DNA of 64,000 bases from CAVQZC01 sp963718315. GTDB taxonomy: Bacteria > Actinomycetota > Thermoleophilia > Gaiellales > JAICJC01. The stretch is from the NCBI GenBank assembly GCA_963718315.1, contig CAVQZC010000003.1:1-64000 (forward strand), in the 5' to 3' direction. The notes beneath the pieces were generated by a model, which saw only the letters and a list, made by a program, of their open reading frames with translations, had not been told where the DNA came from and did not search any database. Position numbers and translations under genes: made by a program. The stretch's first letter is position 1, and each line of letters opens with the position of its first letter. Below, piece after piece: positions 39,118 to 49,988 of this stretch.

Positions 39118-39127
39118 TCAGTCCACC

Positions 39128-39164
39128 GACCGCACCGGCCTGTGAAGTGCAGACCGGTGCGGTC
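39128..39164. terminator. Bidirectional hairpin between converging MFS genes
   Basis: GACCGCACCGG and CCGGTGCGGTC form 11 perfect pairs around a 15-base loop. It lies 10 bases after the DHA2 stop and touches the stop of the converging MFS gene. Confidence 0.7.
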
Positions 39165-40401
39165 ACTCCGTCGCCGTCGCGACCCTGACCGGCGATCGCC
39201 GCACCCTCGCCGGCAGCAGGCGCTCGCCGAGCACCGCGCTGGCCGAGGCGACGGCCAGCACGGTTGCCTGGGTCAGCCACAGCAGCGCGCCCGACTGGCT
39301 GAGCAGGAAGCCTCCGACGGCCGGTCCGATCACGCCGCCCGCGCTCCACGAGAGCGCCGACACCGCCATGTAGCGGCCGAGCAGGCTGGGCTTGGCGAGG
39401 TCGGCGGTGATCGAGCCCATGGTGCCCGCGAACAGGCACTCGGCGACCCCGAAGGTGCCGCCGCAGATCACGAACAACGTGGCGGCGCTGTCACCTGACA
39501 GCGACGACCCGGTGACCAGCACGCCGACCCAGACGGCCGCCCAGACGGCGGCGGCGATCGAGATCATCACCATCCGCCGGTTGCCGCTGGCCCGGCGGCC
39601 GATCAGCGGCTGGAGGGCCGCGACCGCGACCGTGTTTGCGACGAAGACGGCCGAGACCTGCTGGGGCGAGAGGCCGGCGTCGTTGGTGAGGTACGCGGGG
39701 AGGACGTCGAACTGGCTGATGCCCGCGGCGATCAGCGCCGTGTTGAGGACGAACATGAACAGGAACGGCCGGTCGGAGAGCACCAGCAGCAGACCGCCGT
39801 GATCCGTCCCCTCGCGCGGGTGGCGGGGCAGCCGCGGGATGACGAAGATGCAGACCAGGAAGGTCATCGCGTCGACCACGAACAGCCGGTGGAAGCTGGC
39901 CGCGTTGCCCAGCGTGGCGACCTGGCCGGCGACCAGCACGCCGACGCCGAAGCCCAGCGCCATCATCTGATAGCGGCCGCCCCAGGCTCGCTCGGCGTCG
40001 CTCGACGCGGTCGCCAGGAGCGTCCCATGTGCCGGCCAGTAGCCGCCGGTGCCGACGCCGGCAACGATGGCGGCCAGGAAGGCCTGCCAGGCCTGGTCGA
40101 CGAGGATGAAGCTGGCGTAGCCGACGGCCGAGGCGATCAGCGCGCAGACGATGACGACGTGCGCCCCGAACCGGTCGATGGCGGCGCCGACGACCGGCGC
40201 CGCCAGGATCGCCGCGAAGCCGTTGGCCGCGATGACGAGGCCGGAGATGCTGTACGACAGCCCGACCTCGTCGTGCAGGTAGACGAAGAGGAACGGGATC
40301 ACGAACCCGTTGCCGAGCGAGTTCACAAACGCGCTTGCCAGCAGCCGGCGCACGTCTGTCGACTGCCGCTCGCGCTGGCTCCAGGGGATCCACGACACCA
40401 C
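39163..40401 (-). CDS. MFS transporter, MdtH/DHA1-like
   Basis: A 412-residue, 12-helix MFS protein. RRLLASAFVNSLGNGFVIPF and APVVGAAIDRFGAHVVIV (motif A) are in the first bundle; the second bundle begins LSDRPFLFMFVLNTALIAAG. GTG at 40401 or 40398 (GTG GTG) follows GGAG closely; an in-frame GTG at 40431 is a further option. It is divergent from the pyridoxamine-oxidase-like gene. Substrate unknown. Confidence 0.82.
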   Translation of the reverse strand: MVSWIPWSQRERQSTDVRRLLASAFVNSLGNGFVIPFLFVYLHDEVGLSYSISGLVIAANGFAAILAAPVVGAAIDRFGAHVVIVCALIASAVGYASFILVDQAWQAFLAAIVAGVGTGGYWPAHGTLLATASSDAERAWGGRYQMMALGFGVGVLVAGQVATLGNAASFHRLFVVDAMTFLVCIFVIPRLPRHPREGTDHGGLLLVLSDRPFLFMFVLNTALIAAGISQFDVLPAYLTNDAGLSPQQVSAVFVANTVAVAALQPLIGRRASGNRRMVMISIAAAVWAAVWVGVLVTGSSLSGDSAATLFVICGGTFGVAECLFAGTMGSITADLAKPSLLGRYMAVSALSWSAGGVIGPAVGGFLLSQSGALLWLTQATVLAVASASAVLGERLLPARVRRSPVRVATATE

Positions 40402-40452
40402 GCTCCAAGCTACCGCGGCTGTGCGGAACACGTCGCAAGTATTCTGCGAACC

Positions 40453-41074
40453 ATGGGCGTGCTTCGGGACGAGGAGCAGCTGCGGGGGGCGATCGGGCAC
40501 CCCTCCGAGGTCGTGGTCAGCAAGATCGTCGACCACCTGAACCCGCTCACGCGGCAGTTCATCGAGGCGTCCCCGTTCATGTGCATCGCCACCTCGTCGC
40601 CGGACGGCCGCTGCGATGTCTCGCCGCGCGGCGATCCGGCCGGGTTCGTGCGCATCCTCGACGAGCGGACGCTCCTCATCCCCGACCGGCCGGGCAACCG
40701 GATCGCCGACAGCGCTGCGGAACATCCTCGAGAATCCCCACGTCGGGCTGCTCTTCCTGATCCCCGGAATCGGCGACAGCTTCCGCGTCAACGGCCGCGC
40801 CTCCATCATCGACGACCCCGTGCTGCTGGCCGCGAGCGTGGTGGACGGCAAGGCTCCGAAGCTCGGGATCCTGGTCGAGATCGAGGAGGCCTACACGCAG
40901 TGCTCCAAGGCGCTGATCCGCTCCGACCTGTGGAACCCCGAGCTCCACGTCGACCGCAAGCAGCTGCCCAGCAGCGGCGAGATCCTGCGCGCGGTGCGCG
41001 AGGACGACTTCGACGCCGATCGCTACGACAGCGAACGCGCGGAGCGGTACGCCCGCGGCGACGGCCTGTACTGA
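40453..41074 (+). CDS. Pyridoxamine 5'-phosphate oxidase-like FMN protein, one frameshift
   Basis: About 206 residues of the split-barrel FMN-binding fold, close to the MSMEG_1061 group. FMCIATSSPDGRCDVSPRGD is the FMN-contact strand pair, followed by LLIPDRPGNRIADS; the frame shifts near 40715 and continues LRNILENPHVGLLFLIPG and FRVNGRASIIDDP. The C-terminus (SKALIRSDLWNPE) is typical of that group. Length after removing one base is normal. It probably reduces or oxidises a small molecule with FMN or F420; the substrate is unknown. Confidence 0.82.
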
Positions 41075-41170
41075 CGGCTCGCCTGAGCCGCAGGGGAATC
41101 CCGACGCGGTGCCACCCGTCGCTCCCTACCGTGGGTGGGAACGTCAAGGCAATCGTCGGAGGGGGTCGTC

Positions 41171-41483
41171 GTGAACACCAGTCCCACACAGTCGCTTCCG
41201 AGCGGATCGGCCGGACCCGGGTGGGTGTCGGTCGTGGCCGGGATTGCGGTCGCCTGTGCGCTCGCACCGGCGCTGCCGCTGCTTTCGATCGTCACGACCG
41301 CGTCGGCCGTGTCTCATCAACGGGTCCGTACGTCGCCCTCGTCCTTGCGGTCGCCGTCACTCGTTGCCACGCATCGGCGGCCGACCGGCCATGCGCGACT
41401 CATGGCGTGGGCCGCCGTTGCGATTGTCATGCGGTTGGGCGCTGCTGCTCGTCGCCCTCGGACTGGCGCTGCTGTATGCGTGA
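41171..41483 (+). CDS. Small membrane protein, frameshifted, unknown
   Basis: GTG at 41171 follows a GGAGGGGG ribosome-binding site and opens NTSPTQSLPSGSAGPGWVSV, then a hydrophobic helix (AGIAVACALAPALPLLSIVT). The frame then appears to shift near 41300 and 41340; a second hydrophobic segment, ALLLVALGLALLYA, ends at TGA 41481-41483. Repaired, it would be about 100 residues with two or three helices. No family is recognised, and the reconstruction is tentative. Confidence 0.4.
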
Positions 41484-41516
41484 CCAACGCCCGGCTCGCC
41501 GGGCCAGTGCGGGTAC

Positions 41517-42029
41517 TCAGGCCGTCAGGTCGAGGCGCCAGTCGTTGCAGGTCATGAAGTGCCCAGCCGGGAACTCAAACTCCTGCGCTTCCAGGAGCTC
41601 GAAGCCGAGCTTGCGGCAGATCGCGTTCGACGGGGCGTTGTCGACGTTCGGGAAGGCGTGCATGAACCGGTACGCGGCATCCTCCTGGGCAAGCTGGATC
41701 GCCTGGGCGGTGGCCGACCCGGCTATGCCGCGCCCCTGGAACTCCGGCACGACCATCCAGCCGATCTCGTAGACCCGCGCGTCGTGCCAGTCCTTCGTCC
41801 AGTAGCCGACCGAGCCGACCCCGGCGCCGCTCTCCACGTCCACGACCTTGAACATGCGATCGGCGCCCTCCAGGCGCTCGTATCGGGCCTGGCGCTCGCG
41901 CAGCTTCTCCGGGCTCTCGGGGCCGCCGAGGTACTCGGTCATCCGAGGATCGCCCAACAGCCGCTCCATCAGAGGCAGGTCGCCGCTGCCCCAGGGCACC
42001 AGGGTCACTGTCGCGCTCACTCCATGCAC
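41517..42029 (-). CDS. GNAT-family N-acetyltransferase
   Basis: A 170-residue RimJ/RimL-like acetyltransferase. YEIGWMVVPEFQGRGIAGSA holds the acetyl-CoA pyrophosphate motif (QGRGIA), and NAPSNAICRKLGFELLEAQ the closing segment common to this group. The N-terminus LVPWGSGDLPLMERLLGDPR is also typical. It stands alone, with the isochorismatase-like gene upstream on the same strand. The acceptor is not predictable. Confidence 0.85.
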   Translation of the reverse strand: MHGVSATVTLVPWGSGDLPLMERLLGDPRMTEYLGGPESPEKLRERQARYERLEGADRMFKVVDVESGAGVGSVGYWTKDWHDARVYEIGWMVVPEFQGRGIAGSATAQAIQLAQEDAAYRFMHAFPNVDNAPSNAICRKLGFELLEAQEFEFPAGHFMTCNDWRLDLTA

Positions 42030-42064
42030 GCTAGTTGACCGGAACGAGGCGATGGTCGTGAGGG

Positions 42065-42673
42065 CTACTTCCCCTCGACCGAGAACACCACTTCTGCGAA
42101 CTGCGAGGCGGTCTCGCTACGCGCCCAATCGCGCTGCAGCTCGCAGAGCAGCTGAACCCAGCTGATGGGCTGTGCGCCGGCGTGCACGACTCGTTCGAGC
42201 GCTGCCCGGTGTGCCTCGGGCGACGTGCCGCCGACCGCGTCCACGACCGGGTAGACCTCATACCCATCGCGCAGCGCGTCGAGCGTGGGGAAGGTCAAGC
42301 ACGCTTCCGTCCAGAGCGCGGTCATGATGAGCTTCTTGCGCCCTGTTGTCTTGACCGCGGACACGAACTCCACGTCTTCCCAGGCATTGATCGACGTCCG
42401 GTCGAGCACCTGTATCTCGCCGATGACATCGGTCAGCTGATGGATAGTCGGCGCGTTCTTCCCGGTGCTGACATTCACCGTGGAGAGCACGATCGGCAGT
42501 CCATAGAGCTTCGCCGCCCTGGCGACGTCGACGATGTTCAGCACCAGTTCACGCCGATCCATCGAGGCGACCGAGCCGACTTGCACGGGCTGGTAGTCGA
42601 TGATGATCAGCGCGGAATTCTCCGGCGTCAGTAGATGGTCCGTGATGGGATCCCGCTGTGACTCGCTGGTCAT
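42065..42673 (-). CDS. Isochorismatase-like (YcaC-type) hydrolase
   Basis: A 202-residue cysteine hydrolase. ALIIIDYQPVQ supplies the catalytic aspartate (D26), and ALWTEACLTFPTLDAL the nucleophile (C125). The usual basic third residue is expected in LDRTSINAWED, where I see arginine (R92). The sequence resembles YcaC-type proteins of unknown substrate. About 285 bases upstream to the next gene hold nothing I can identify. Confidence 0.85.
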   Translation of the reverse strand: MTSESQRDPITDHLLTPENSALIIIDYQPVQVGSVASMDRRELVLNIVDVARAAKLYGLPIVLSTVNVSTGKNAPTIHQLTDVIGEIQVLDRTSINAWEDVEFVSAVKTTGRKKLIMTALWTEACLTFPTLDALRDGYEVYPVVDAVGGTSPEAHRAALERVVHAGAQPISWVQLLCELQRDWARSETASQFAEVVFSVEGK

Positions 42674-42958
42674 GAATCTCCTCCTTCACCGGTCGAGCCC
42701 TATGCGTGACGCCCAGGATTGGCTCGACGCTGGTCTCCTTGATCAGAGTCGCGGGTTCGCCATGGTGGGGCATCGGGGAGTCGCCGGATGCGATGCGGGA
42801 AACTCGCAGGCTCTCGGAGTCGTCGTGCGTCGCGGCGCTCGCTTGGAGATCAGCTGTGTGGCGCCACGGCGATGTCAACGTCAACGACGTCAACGCCACG
42901 GAGCGGCTTGGCTTGCATGTTCATGCACGGCAACACACCGCCCTCGAAGCCGGCGCTG

Positions 42959-45900
42959 TTACCGGGCGATCACCGTGACGTCGTCGAGCACCATCCCGTA
43001 GGGCGTCCCGCCGCGATCCGTGTCAGTGAAGGTCAGCGTCACCAGTTCGCCTGAGGTTCCCGTGAACCTCAGCGTGCCGGACTTCCAGCCCATCCCGGCC
43101 AGAGTGTGCCCGGTGGTGTTGAACGTCTTGTTCAGCGATACGCCGCCGGCCGAGACGGTGAGGTGCTTGCGGACAGGCGTGCCGTCGGGGTTGCCGGCGT
43201 AGTGGAAGCGGACGGCGTAGGTTCCCGGCCAGGCCACCGTGAACGTCTGGCTGATCCCACCCGGGGAGTTGCCGGCCAGGTCGACCGACTGCGCTCCGGC
43301 GATGTTCTGCCAGTAGTTCGTCGTCAGTCCGACCGACCCGGAGGTGACGTGCCAGGGGCCCATCCTGTGGCCGGCGTCGAAGATGGTGCCGCCGTCCGGC
43401 TCCGCCGGCTTCTCAAAGCCGCCATCGTGGGCGACGTTGGGGGTCGAGACGTCGAACGTCCGTGTCACGGGCGCCGCCGGGTTGCGGGTGTCGTCGCCAG
43501 GCTGGGTCGCGGTCAGCGAGCAGGTCCCGGGAGCGACGAGCGTGACCTCACCGGTGGTCACGGTGCAGGTCGCGGTCGTGTCCGATGCCACCGACACCGG
43601 CAGGCCCGAGTCGGCCGTCGGTGAGACGGTGAACGGCGAGGCGGTGATCTTCCGACCTGCGATCGGGTCGAATGTGATCGTCTGATCGACGATGTTCGTG
43701 TACGTGATTTGCACCTGGCCGTCGCCGGTCTGGCCGTCGCCGGCGATCAGCGTCACATCTGTCGCGGCGGGCACGGCGAACGAGCTGCCGCCGCCACCGC
43801 CACCGGCGTCCAAATTGTCGTCGTCTCCGCCGCCACCACCGCCGTAGTAGCCGCCGCCACCACCGCCGGAGGCGAAGTACCCCTGCAACGCAGCGTTGCA
43901 GGTGGCCGCGCGGCCACCGACGCCGAAAGCTCCCGCGGTCGCCGTCACACCGCCGACGAAACTGTCACAGCCGGAGGCGGACGCACCGGCGCTGCCGCCC
44001 GCTGTCTGGCTGCCACCGTCCCCGGGGTTCTGGCCGTCTCCGGCTGCGCCCGACGCGCCGCCGCCGACCCCGCCGGCGCCGTCCAGGCCGCCGTCATCGC
44101 TGAAGTCCGGCCCGGCGCCGCCGCCACCGCCGCCGACGACGAGGCGATCATCGAGTCCGTACGGGGCCTGGCGAATGTCTGATGCACCGCCGCCACCGCC
44201 GCCGCCGACGCCCGATCGCGCGGCTCCGGCGCCCGCACCGCCGCCGTTGGCCCCGCCGCCGCCGCCGCCCTTCTGGGCCGTGCCGTCCCCGCCGCGGCCA
44301 CCCGGATAGATGCGCAGGACATCGCCCGGCGTGACGGGGATCGTCGCCACGGCGTTTCCACCCTGGCCGCCGGCCTCGCCCGTTTCAAAGTTGGCGCCGC
44401 CGCCCGCGCCGTCGGCGGTGACCTCGACGCTGGTCACCCCGTCCGGCACGATCCACGGCCGGTAGGGGAGTCCGGCCGGCATCGCCGCCGGTGTGTAGGT
44501 GCACGTCGTGGAGGCGCCGGCCGTGGTGCAGATCGACGGATCCGGCCCACCGCTGACCGTCCAGGCGAACGTCGCCGGCGTCGGGTCGGCGTTGCCGCCC
44601 CGGTCGACGGCGCGGACCTGGAAGGTGTTGTCGCCAAACGGAATGGTCGAGTAGGACACGGGGCTCGTGCACGGGGAGAAGCCGGCGCCGTCGAGCTGAC
44701 ATTCCAGGTGGTCGACGCCGTCCGCGCCGGAGCTGTCGCTACCGCTGAACGTGAACGAGGCGAGCGGCAGATAGTCCGGGCTCGGGGGTGACGCGGAGTC
44801 GATCGACGTCTCCGGGGGAGTGGTGTCCACGAACGTCCACGACGCCGTCGCCGGGGTCGGATCGGTGAACCCGTTGGCGTCCACGGCTCGCACCGCCACG
44901 CTGTGCTGTCCGGTGGCCAACCGCGGATACGTCGCCGGGCTCGTACAGGTCTGCCACGAGCCGCCGTCGAGCTGGCACTCGTAGTGGTCGACCGCAGCGC
45001 CGAGCGTGCCGGTGCCGGTGAACGACACGGTGGCGTCGGTCTGGTCGGTGGGATCAGTCGGCGAGGTCTGGATCGTCGTGTCGGGCGGGGTGACCGCGAA
45101 CGTCAGCGCGATCGTGCCGTCGCCGTGCTCGCCGTTCACAGCGAACAGCGTATTGCTCAGAATGTCCGGGAGATATCCGCCGATACCGCCGCCGCCGCCG
45201 CCACCGGCGGCGCTGAGATCACGCGTGTCTGGAAAATACACACCGGTCACTGGGTCATAAGAATCACCGTAGTCGACGTTAGCGGCGCCGCCACCGCCAC
45301 CGCCGCCGAAGAGGCCTCCGCCGCCGCCGCCGCCGTCACCCCAGCGCCCGAAATTGAGGTCCCTGCGCCGCCATTGCCGCCGCAGCCGCAGTAGGTGTCA
45401 ATGGTGCACGGGAAATTGTTGTCCGTGCAACCTGTGTGTCCGTACGTTCCGGTGGACACCCCGCCGCCGAACGATGTGCAGGTTGTGTCGCCCCCAGCGC
45501 CACCGGGCCCAGTCGTGCCGGGGCCTGCACCTTCGCCCGGTGAGCCGCCGAAGAACGTGCAGCTGGCGCCACTGCCGTCGATTTCCGTCGTCGCGTAGTC
45601 GGCCCCCGGCTGTCCGGTGGCTGCGGCGTTACCCCCGGCACCAGGCGCGATGTCCACGGTGCCACTCCAGTCCGCACCCTGACCACCCGCGCCGCCGCCA
45701 CCGCCGGCGGCGGCGAACAGCGTGAAGCCCGGAAGGTCCCCGGCACGCTGGACACCTATCAGGGACGGGCCACCACCACCGCCAGCCGGGGTCGGCCCTC
45801 CGGCCCGACCGGCGTCGCCGCCCTCCGGATAGCCGCCGAAGCCGCCCGTCTGGGGATCGCCGGGCTGCCAAGGTGTGAGCCCCGAAACGCCGTCTCCGCC

Positions 45901-46425
45901 CTGCCCGCCCACCTCGACCCTGATGGCATCTCCCGCTGCGAGAGTCATGTCGCCGCGGAGGTACTCGCCGTCACCTCCCTCCACGCCGTCGAATGCGTCA
46001 CCGCCCGAGGCGCCAGCGATCTGGACAGTGACGATGGGCGAGGTCAATCCAGCCGGCACCGTCCAGTCCACGAAGTGCCCGGTAAAACCGTACACGCACG
46101 TCTCCAGCCACTCACCGCCAGTACCAGGAGCGAGGGTGCATGCCGGGTTCGCCGTGTCGTTGGCCTGCGCAGCAGCCTGCGATTTCTCACTCTGCACTCC
46201 CGACCCGGGAGAAGCCGGGCGAGAGGTCACCACCATGGATCGGCGCAGCATCGCCCTGTCACGCTGCGTCGTCCCCGTGAGCCGCATCCCCGATGGGATC
46301 ACGAACCCGAACCCGGCTCGCACGGGTGCGCCGCCTGGCGCCGGCCGCGCGCCGGCCGCCGGGACCAGAACGGCGACCGCAATCACGCCCAACACCATCA
46401 ACACGGCCAACCGGAGCCGCTTCAT
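42959..46425 (-). CDS. Large secreted glycine-rich/Ig-like/DUF642 protein, one frameshift
   Basis: About 1,150 residues once a frameshift near 45358 is repaired. Order: signal peptide (1-26); a glycine-rich beta domain (VYGFTGHFVDWTVPAGLTSP then VTVQIAGASGGDAF and long G-rich runs); two Ig-like repeats with the ECQLDGGSWQTCTSPATYP and ECQLDGAGFSPCTSPVSYS motif; a second glycine-rich domain; an Ig-like strand pair; and a C-terminal DUF642/choice-of-anchor-C domain (GGFEKPAEPDGGTIF to MVLDDVTVIAR). It is presumably a cell-surface or matrix protein. The two apparent reading frames overlap by a few bases at 45247-45250, but the break falls inside one glycine-rich domain, so a single gene is the better reading. 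Confidence 0.78.
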
Positions 46426-46564
46426 GTCCTCTTCCCCTACGTCATGGAGTCGCGCTCGACGCTTCCAGCACGCGGTAAGCGTCCGACTCTTTCACACAAG
46501 CCCCGGAGTGTCAATTGCCAGTCCTGCCAACCTACAGTCAGTGAGTCGCCAGCGGTTCGAACGA

Positions 46565-46592
46565 GAACGGGCGCCCCGAAGGACGCCCGTTC
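46565..46592 (-). terminator. Hairpin terminator after nrdJ
   Basis: GAACGGGCG and CGCCCGTTC pair around a 10-base loop, extendable inward on the minus strand by G.U pairs. It lies 25 bases past the nrdJ stop and ends the nrdR-nrdJ unit; no T-tract. Confidence 0.7.
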
Positions 46593-46616
46593 GTCACACC
46601 GATATGGCCTCGCAGG

Positions 46617-49331
46617 TCAGCCGCAGCCGGAGTTGTCGCCGCAGTCGCGGCAGGTGTAGCACGCGCCGGTGCGCACCTTGCGGCCGCCGCACTTGGCGCA
46701 CTCGACCGCATCCTCCCAGGCGTTGAAGAGCGCGGTCTGACCCGCGGACGGCCTCGGAGCCGGGGCTGTCGCCCTCCTCGTCGCCGATCTGGCCGCGCCA
46801 TCCGCTCACGGACGGCCTGGCTCATGATGCCCAGGTCGGCCTGCGTGTCGGTGTCCAGGAACCGCTTGCCCATCCACCGGAAGATGTAGTCGGGGATCGA
46901 CTTGGCCACGCGGATGTCCGGGTCGTTGGTGAGGCCGCTCGGCTCGAACCGCATGTGCGCGAACTTCGAGACGAACACCTCCAGCGGCACGCCGTACTGG
47001 ATGCCGACGGACACGGCGATCATGAACGCGTTCATGAGGCCGGCCAGGGTGGTGCCCTCCTTGGCGATGTCGACGAACACGTCGCCCGGGTCGCCCTCGG
47101 GGAACATGCCGACGTGGATGTAGCCCTCGTACTCGCCGACCTTGAACTTGCGGCCGATCTCGGTCCGGTCGATCGGCATCACCCGGCGCTGCGGCTTGGC
47201 CGCGATCAGCTCCGGCTTGTCGCCCTTGGTCGACAGCGGCTGGGCGACCTTGCAGCCGTCGCGGTAGATCGCGATCGCCTTCACGCCCAGCTTCCAGGCA
47301 TCGATGTAGAGGCCGGCGACGTCGTCCACCGTGACGTCGGTGGGCAGGTTGACCGTCTTTGAGATCGCGCCCGAGATGAACGGCTGCATCGAGGCCATCA
47401 TGTTGACGTGGCCCATGTGGTGGATGGCCCGGTCGCCGACCGCCACGTCGAACACGGCCATGTGCTCGCCCTTGAAGCCCGGCGCGCCCACCACCGTGTT
47501 GTGCTCGTTGACGTGGGCGACGATCTGGTCGATCTCGTGCGGCGCGTAGCCCAGCTTGGAAAGGGCGGTCGGCACCGTCTGGTTGACGATCGTGATGTCG
47601 CCGCCGCCGACCAGCCGCTTCGACTTGACCAGCGAGAAGTCGGGCTCGACGCCGGTCGTGTCGCAGTCCATCATGAAGCTGATGGTGCCGGTCGGTGCGA
47701 GCACCGTGGCCTGCGCGTTGCGGTAGCCGTGCTGCTCGCCGACGGCCAGCGCCTCGTCCCACGCCTTGCGCGCGCCCAGCATCATGTCGTCGGGCACGGT
47801 CGCGGTGTCGATGTTGGCAACCGCCGCGCGGTGCTTGCGGATCACCCGCAGCATCGCGTCGGAGTTCTTCGGGTACTCCTCGAACGGGCCCACCCGGCTC
47901 GCGATCTCGGCCGACTTGCGGTAGGCGCGGCCGGTCATGATCGCGGTGATGGCGCCTGCGTAGGCGCGCCCCTCGTCGGAGTCGTACGGCAGCCCGCGGG
48001 CCATCAGCAGCGCGCCCAGGTTGGCGTAGCCGAGGCCCAGCTGGCGCATCGCCTTGGCGTTGGCGGTGATCTCCGGGGTCGGGTAGCTGGAGTTGGAGAC
48101 CAGGATCTCCTGGGCCATGAAGATCACGTCCACCGCCCGCTCGAACTTCTCGACCTCGAACTCGCCGCGTGGCGGGGTCGCGGAACTTCATCAGGTTGAG
48201 GCTGGCCAGGTTGCAGGCCGAGTTGTCGACGTGCAGGTACTCCGAGCACGGGTTGCTGGCGTTGATCCGGCCGGTCGCCGGGCAGGTGTGCCAGTCGTTC
48301 ATCGTGGTGTCGTAGTGCATGCCCGGATCGGCGCACTTCCAGGCCGCCTCCGCGATCTGGTGCATCAGGTCACGGGCGCGGAGGCTGCGCACCACCGAGC
48401 CGTCGGTGCGGGCGGTCAGGTCCCAGTTGCCGTCGTCGATCACGGCCCGCATGAACTCGTCGGTGACACGCACCGAGTTGTTGGCGTTCTGGTACTGGAT
48501 CGATGCCCAGTCAGGCGAGTCGAGGCTCATGTCGTAGCCGGCCGCCTGCAGCACTCGGGCCTTCTCCTCCTCGTGCTGCTTGCACCAGATGAACTCCTCG
48601 ATGTCCGGGTGGTCGACGTTCAGGACGACCATCTTGGCCGCCCGCCGCGTCTTGCCGCCGGACTTGATCGTGCCGGCCGAGGCGTCGGCGCCGCGCATGA
48701 AGGAGACCGGGCCGGACGCATAGCCGCCCTTGGACAGCTGCTCCTGGGAGGAGCGCAGCTTGGACAGGTTGATGCCCGAGCCGGAGCCGCCGCGGAAGAC
48801 CAGCCCCTCCTTGCGGATCCAGTCCAGGATCGAGTCCATCGAGTCCTCAACGGAGAGGATGAAGCAGGCCGAGCACTGCGGCTGCTCCTCGAACCCGACG
48901 TTGAACCAGACCGGCGAGTTGAAGGCCGCCATCTGGTGCACCAGCAGGTGCGTCAGCTCGGCGCGGAAGGTCTCGGCCTCGTCGTCGTCGACGAAGTAGT
49001 GATCCTTGATGCCCCAGGCGGTGACGGTGTCGACGACGCGGCCGATCATCTGCCGCACGGAGTGCTCGCGCTGCGGTGTGTCGAGCTGGCCGCGGAAGTA
49101 CTTCTGGGCCACGATGTTGGTCGCCGTCTGGCTCCAGAAGGCGGGGAACTCGACGTCCCTCTGCTCGAAGGAGGGGCCGTCCTTGCCCGGGATCAGCGCC
49201 TGGCGCGTCTCCCACTCGACCGCGTCGAACGGATCGACCCCCGGAACCGTGAAGTAGCGGGGCACGCCGATGGCGACGTCCTCCCGACCCTGCACGACGG
49301 TGGTTTCGCTCCGCTTCTCCGTAGTCGACAT
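46617..49331 (-). CDS. nrdJ: Class II (B12-dependent) ribonucleotide reductase, frameshifted
   Basis: About 903 residues making deoxyribonucleotides with adenosylcobalamin. Seen: FWSQTATNIVAQKYFRG, FNSPVWFNVG, ACFILSVEDSMDSILDWI, FRGGSGSGINLSKLRSS, NPCSEYLHVDNSACNLASLN (active-site region), APTGTISFMMDCDTTGVEPD and, at the end, CAKCGGRKVRTGACYTC with CGDNSGCG, a zinc-ribbon/thiol tail. GGAGGA precedes ATG 49331. Frames shift near 48170, 46795 and 46735. It follows nrdR by 34 bases on the same strand. Essential gene type, so the breaks are very likely sequence errors. Confidence 0.93.
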
Positions 49332-49365
49332 GCCGTTCTCCTCCCGTAGTGCCACTGTGTGGATT

Positions 49366-49858
49366 TTAGCGAACGCCTGTTCGCTTCGCACGTTTTCGCG
49401 GAGGCTTTCGCCCCTCCAGCCGGGCCAGCTCCTGCTCGAACTCCTCGACGTCCTGGAAATCCCGGTAGACCGACGCGAATCGCACGTAGGCGACCCGGTC
49501 GAGATCCCGCAGCGACGGCCAGAGCCTCATCCCCGATCACGCTGCGAGGGCACCTCGTCGGGGACGCCGTTTCGCAAGCCGCGCCTCGATCGTCACCGCG
49601 GCCCGCTCGATCTCCTCAAGCGGCACCGGCCGCTTGGTGCACGCGCGCACCAGGCCGGCCAGCAGCTTGGAGCGCTCGAACGGCTGTCGCGACCCCGTCC
49701 CGCTTGACCACGAACAGCGGCGTCTCCTCGATCCGCTCGAAGGTCGTGAAGCGCTGCTGGCAGAGCAGGCACTCACGCCGGCGCCGGATCGCGCCGCGAC
49801 CGGCGACCCGCGAGTCGACCACCTTGGTCTCACCGTGTTCGCAGAATGGACAGTTCAT
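49366..49858 (-). CDS. nrdR: NrdR transcriptional repressor of ribonucleotide reductase, frameshifted
   Basis: About 163 residues. MNCPFCEHGETKVVDSRV and RRRRECLLCQQRFTTFERIE form the zinc ribbon; FVVKRDG opens the ATP-cone, which continues in shifted frames as RQPFERSKLLAGLVRACTKR and RVAYVRFASVYRDFQDVEEF. The C-terminal tail is basic (KRAKRTGVR). Frames shift near 49685 and 49530. ATG at 49858 is the family start. It heads a unit with nrdJ, and two NrdR boxes lie just upstream, so it represses itself and nrdJ. Confidence 0.92.
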
Positions 49859-49866
49859 TGCCTGAG

Positions 49867-49882
49867 TTTCAACATCTAGTGG
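49867..49882 (-). promoter_or_regulatory. NrdR box 1
   Basis: On the minus strand the core CTAGATGTTG (49870-49879) fits the known NrdR-box core C-w-A-n-A-T-n-T-w-G. It is 8 bases before the nrdR ATG. Confidence 0.72.
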
Positions 49883-49897
49883 TCCCCACCCACCAAA

Positions 49898-49913
49898 CCA
49901 CCACATGTTGGGT
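49898..49913 (-). promoter_or_regulatory. NrdR box 2
   Basis: Minus-strand core CAACATGTGG (49901-49910), exactly 31 bp from box 1, the three-helical-turn spacing usual for paired NrdR boxes. One core position deviates. Confidence 0.68.
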
Positions 49914-49988
49914 TCGGGCGTGGTGGGGTAGGTATTGTGCCCCCGGCTCGGACGGACTTGCAAGCCCGCTCTGAAGCCGAATCGGCGT

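Noticed and set aside
39799..41772. Long plus-strand frame spanning the MFS and oxidase-like genes
   Set aside because: Its first part is antisense to the MFS gene and its middle reads the oxidase-like gene only until the frameshift; it is a chance fusion.
43780..45900. CRISPR or tandem DNA repeats
   Set aside because: The many CCGCCGCCACC-like runs are codons of glycine-rich protein domains with no constant spacer length.
42959..46425. Two separate secreted-protein genes at 42959-45250 and 45247-46425
   Set aside because: The upper frame loses its glycine-rich pattern just before the overlap and the lower frame carries it on without a signal peptide, which points to one frameshifted gene.
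46426..46564. A further small gene between nrdJ and the glycine-rich gene
   Set aside because: No frame has a start with a ribosome-binding site or plausible composition; it looks like promoter or spacer DNA.
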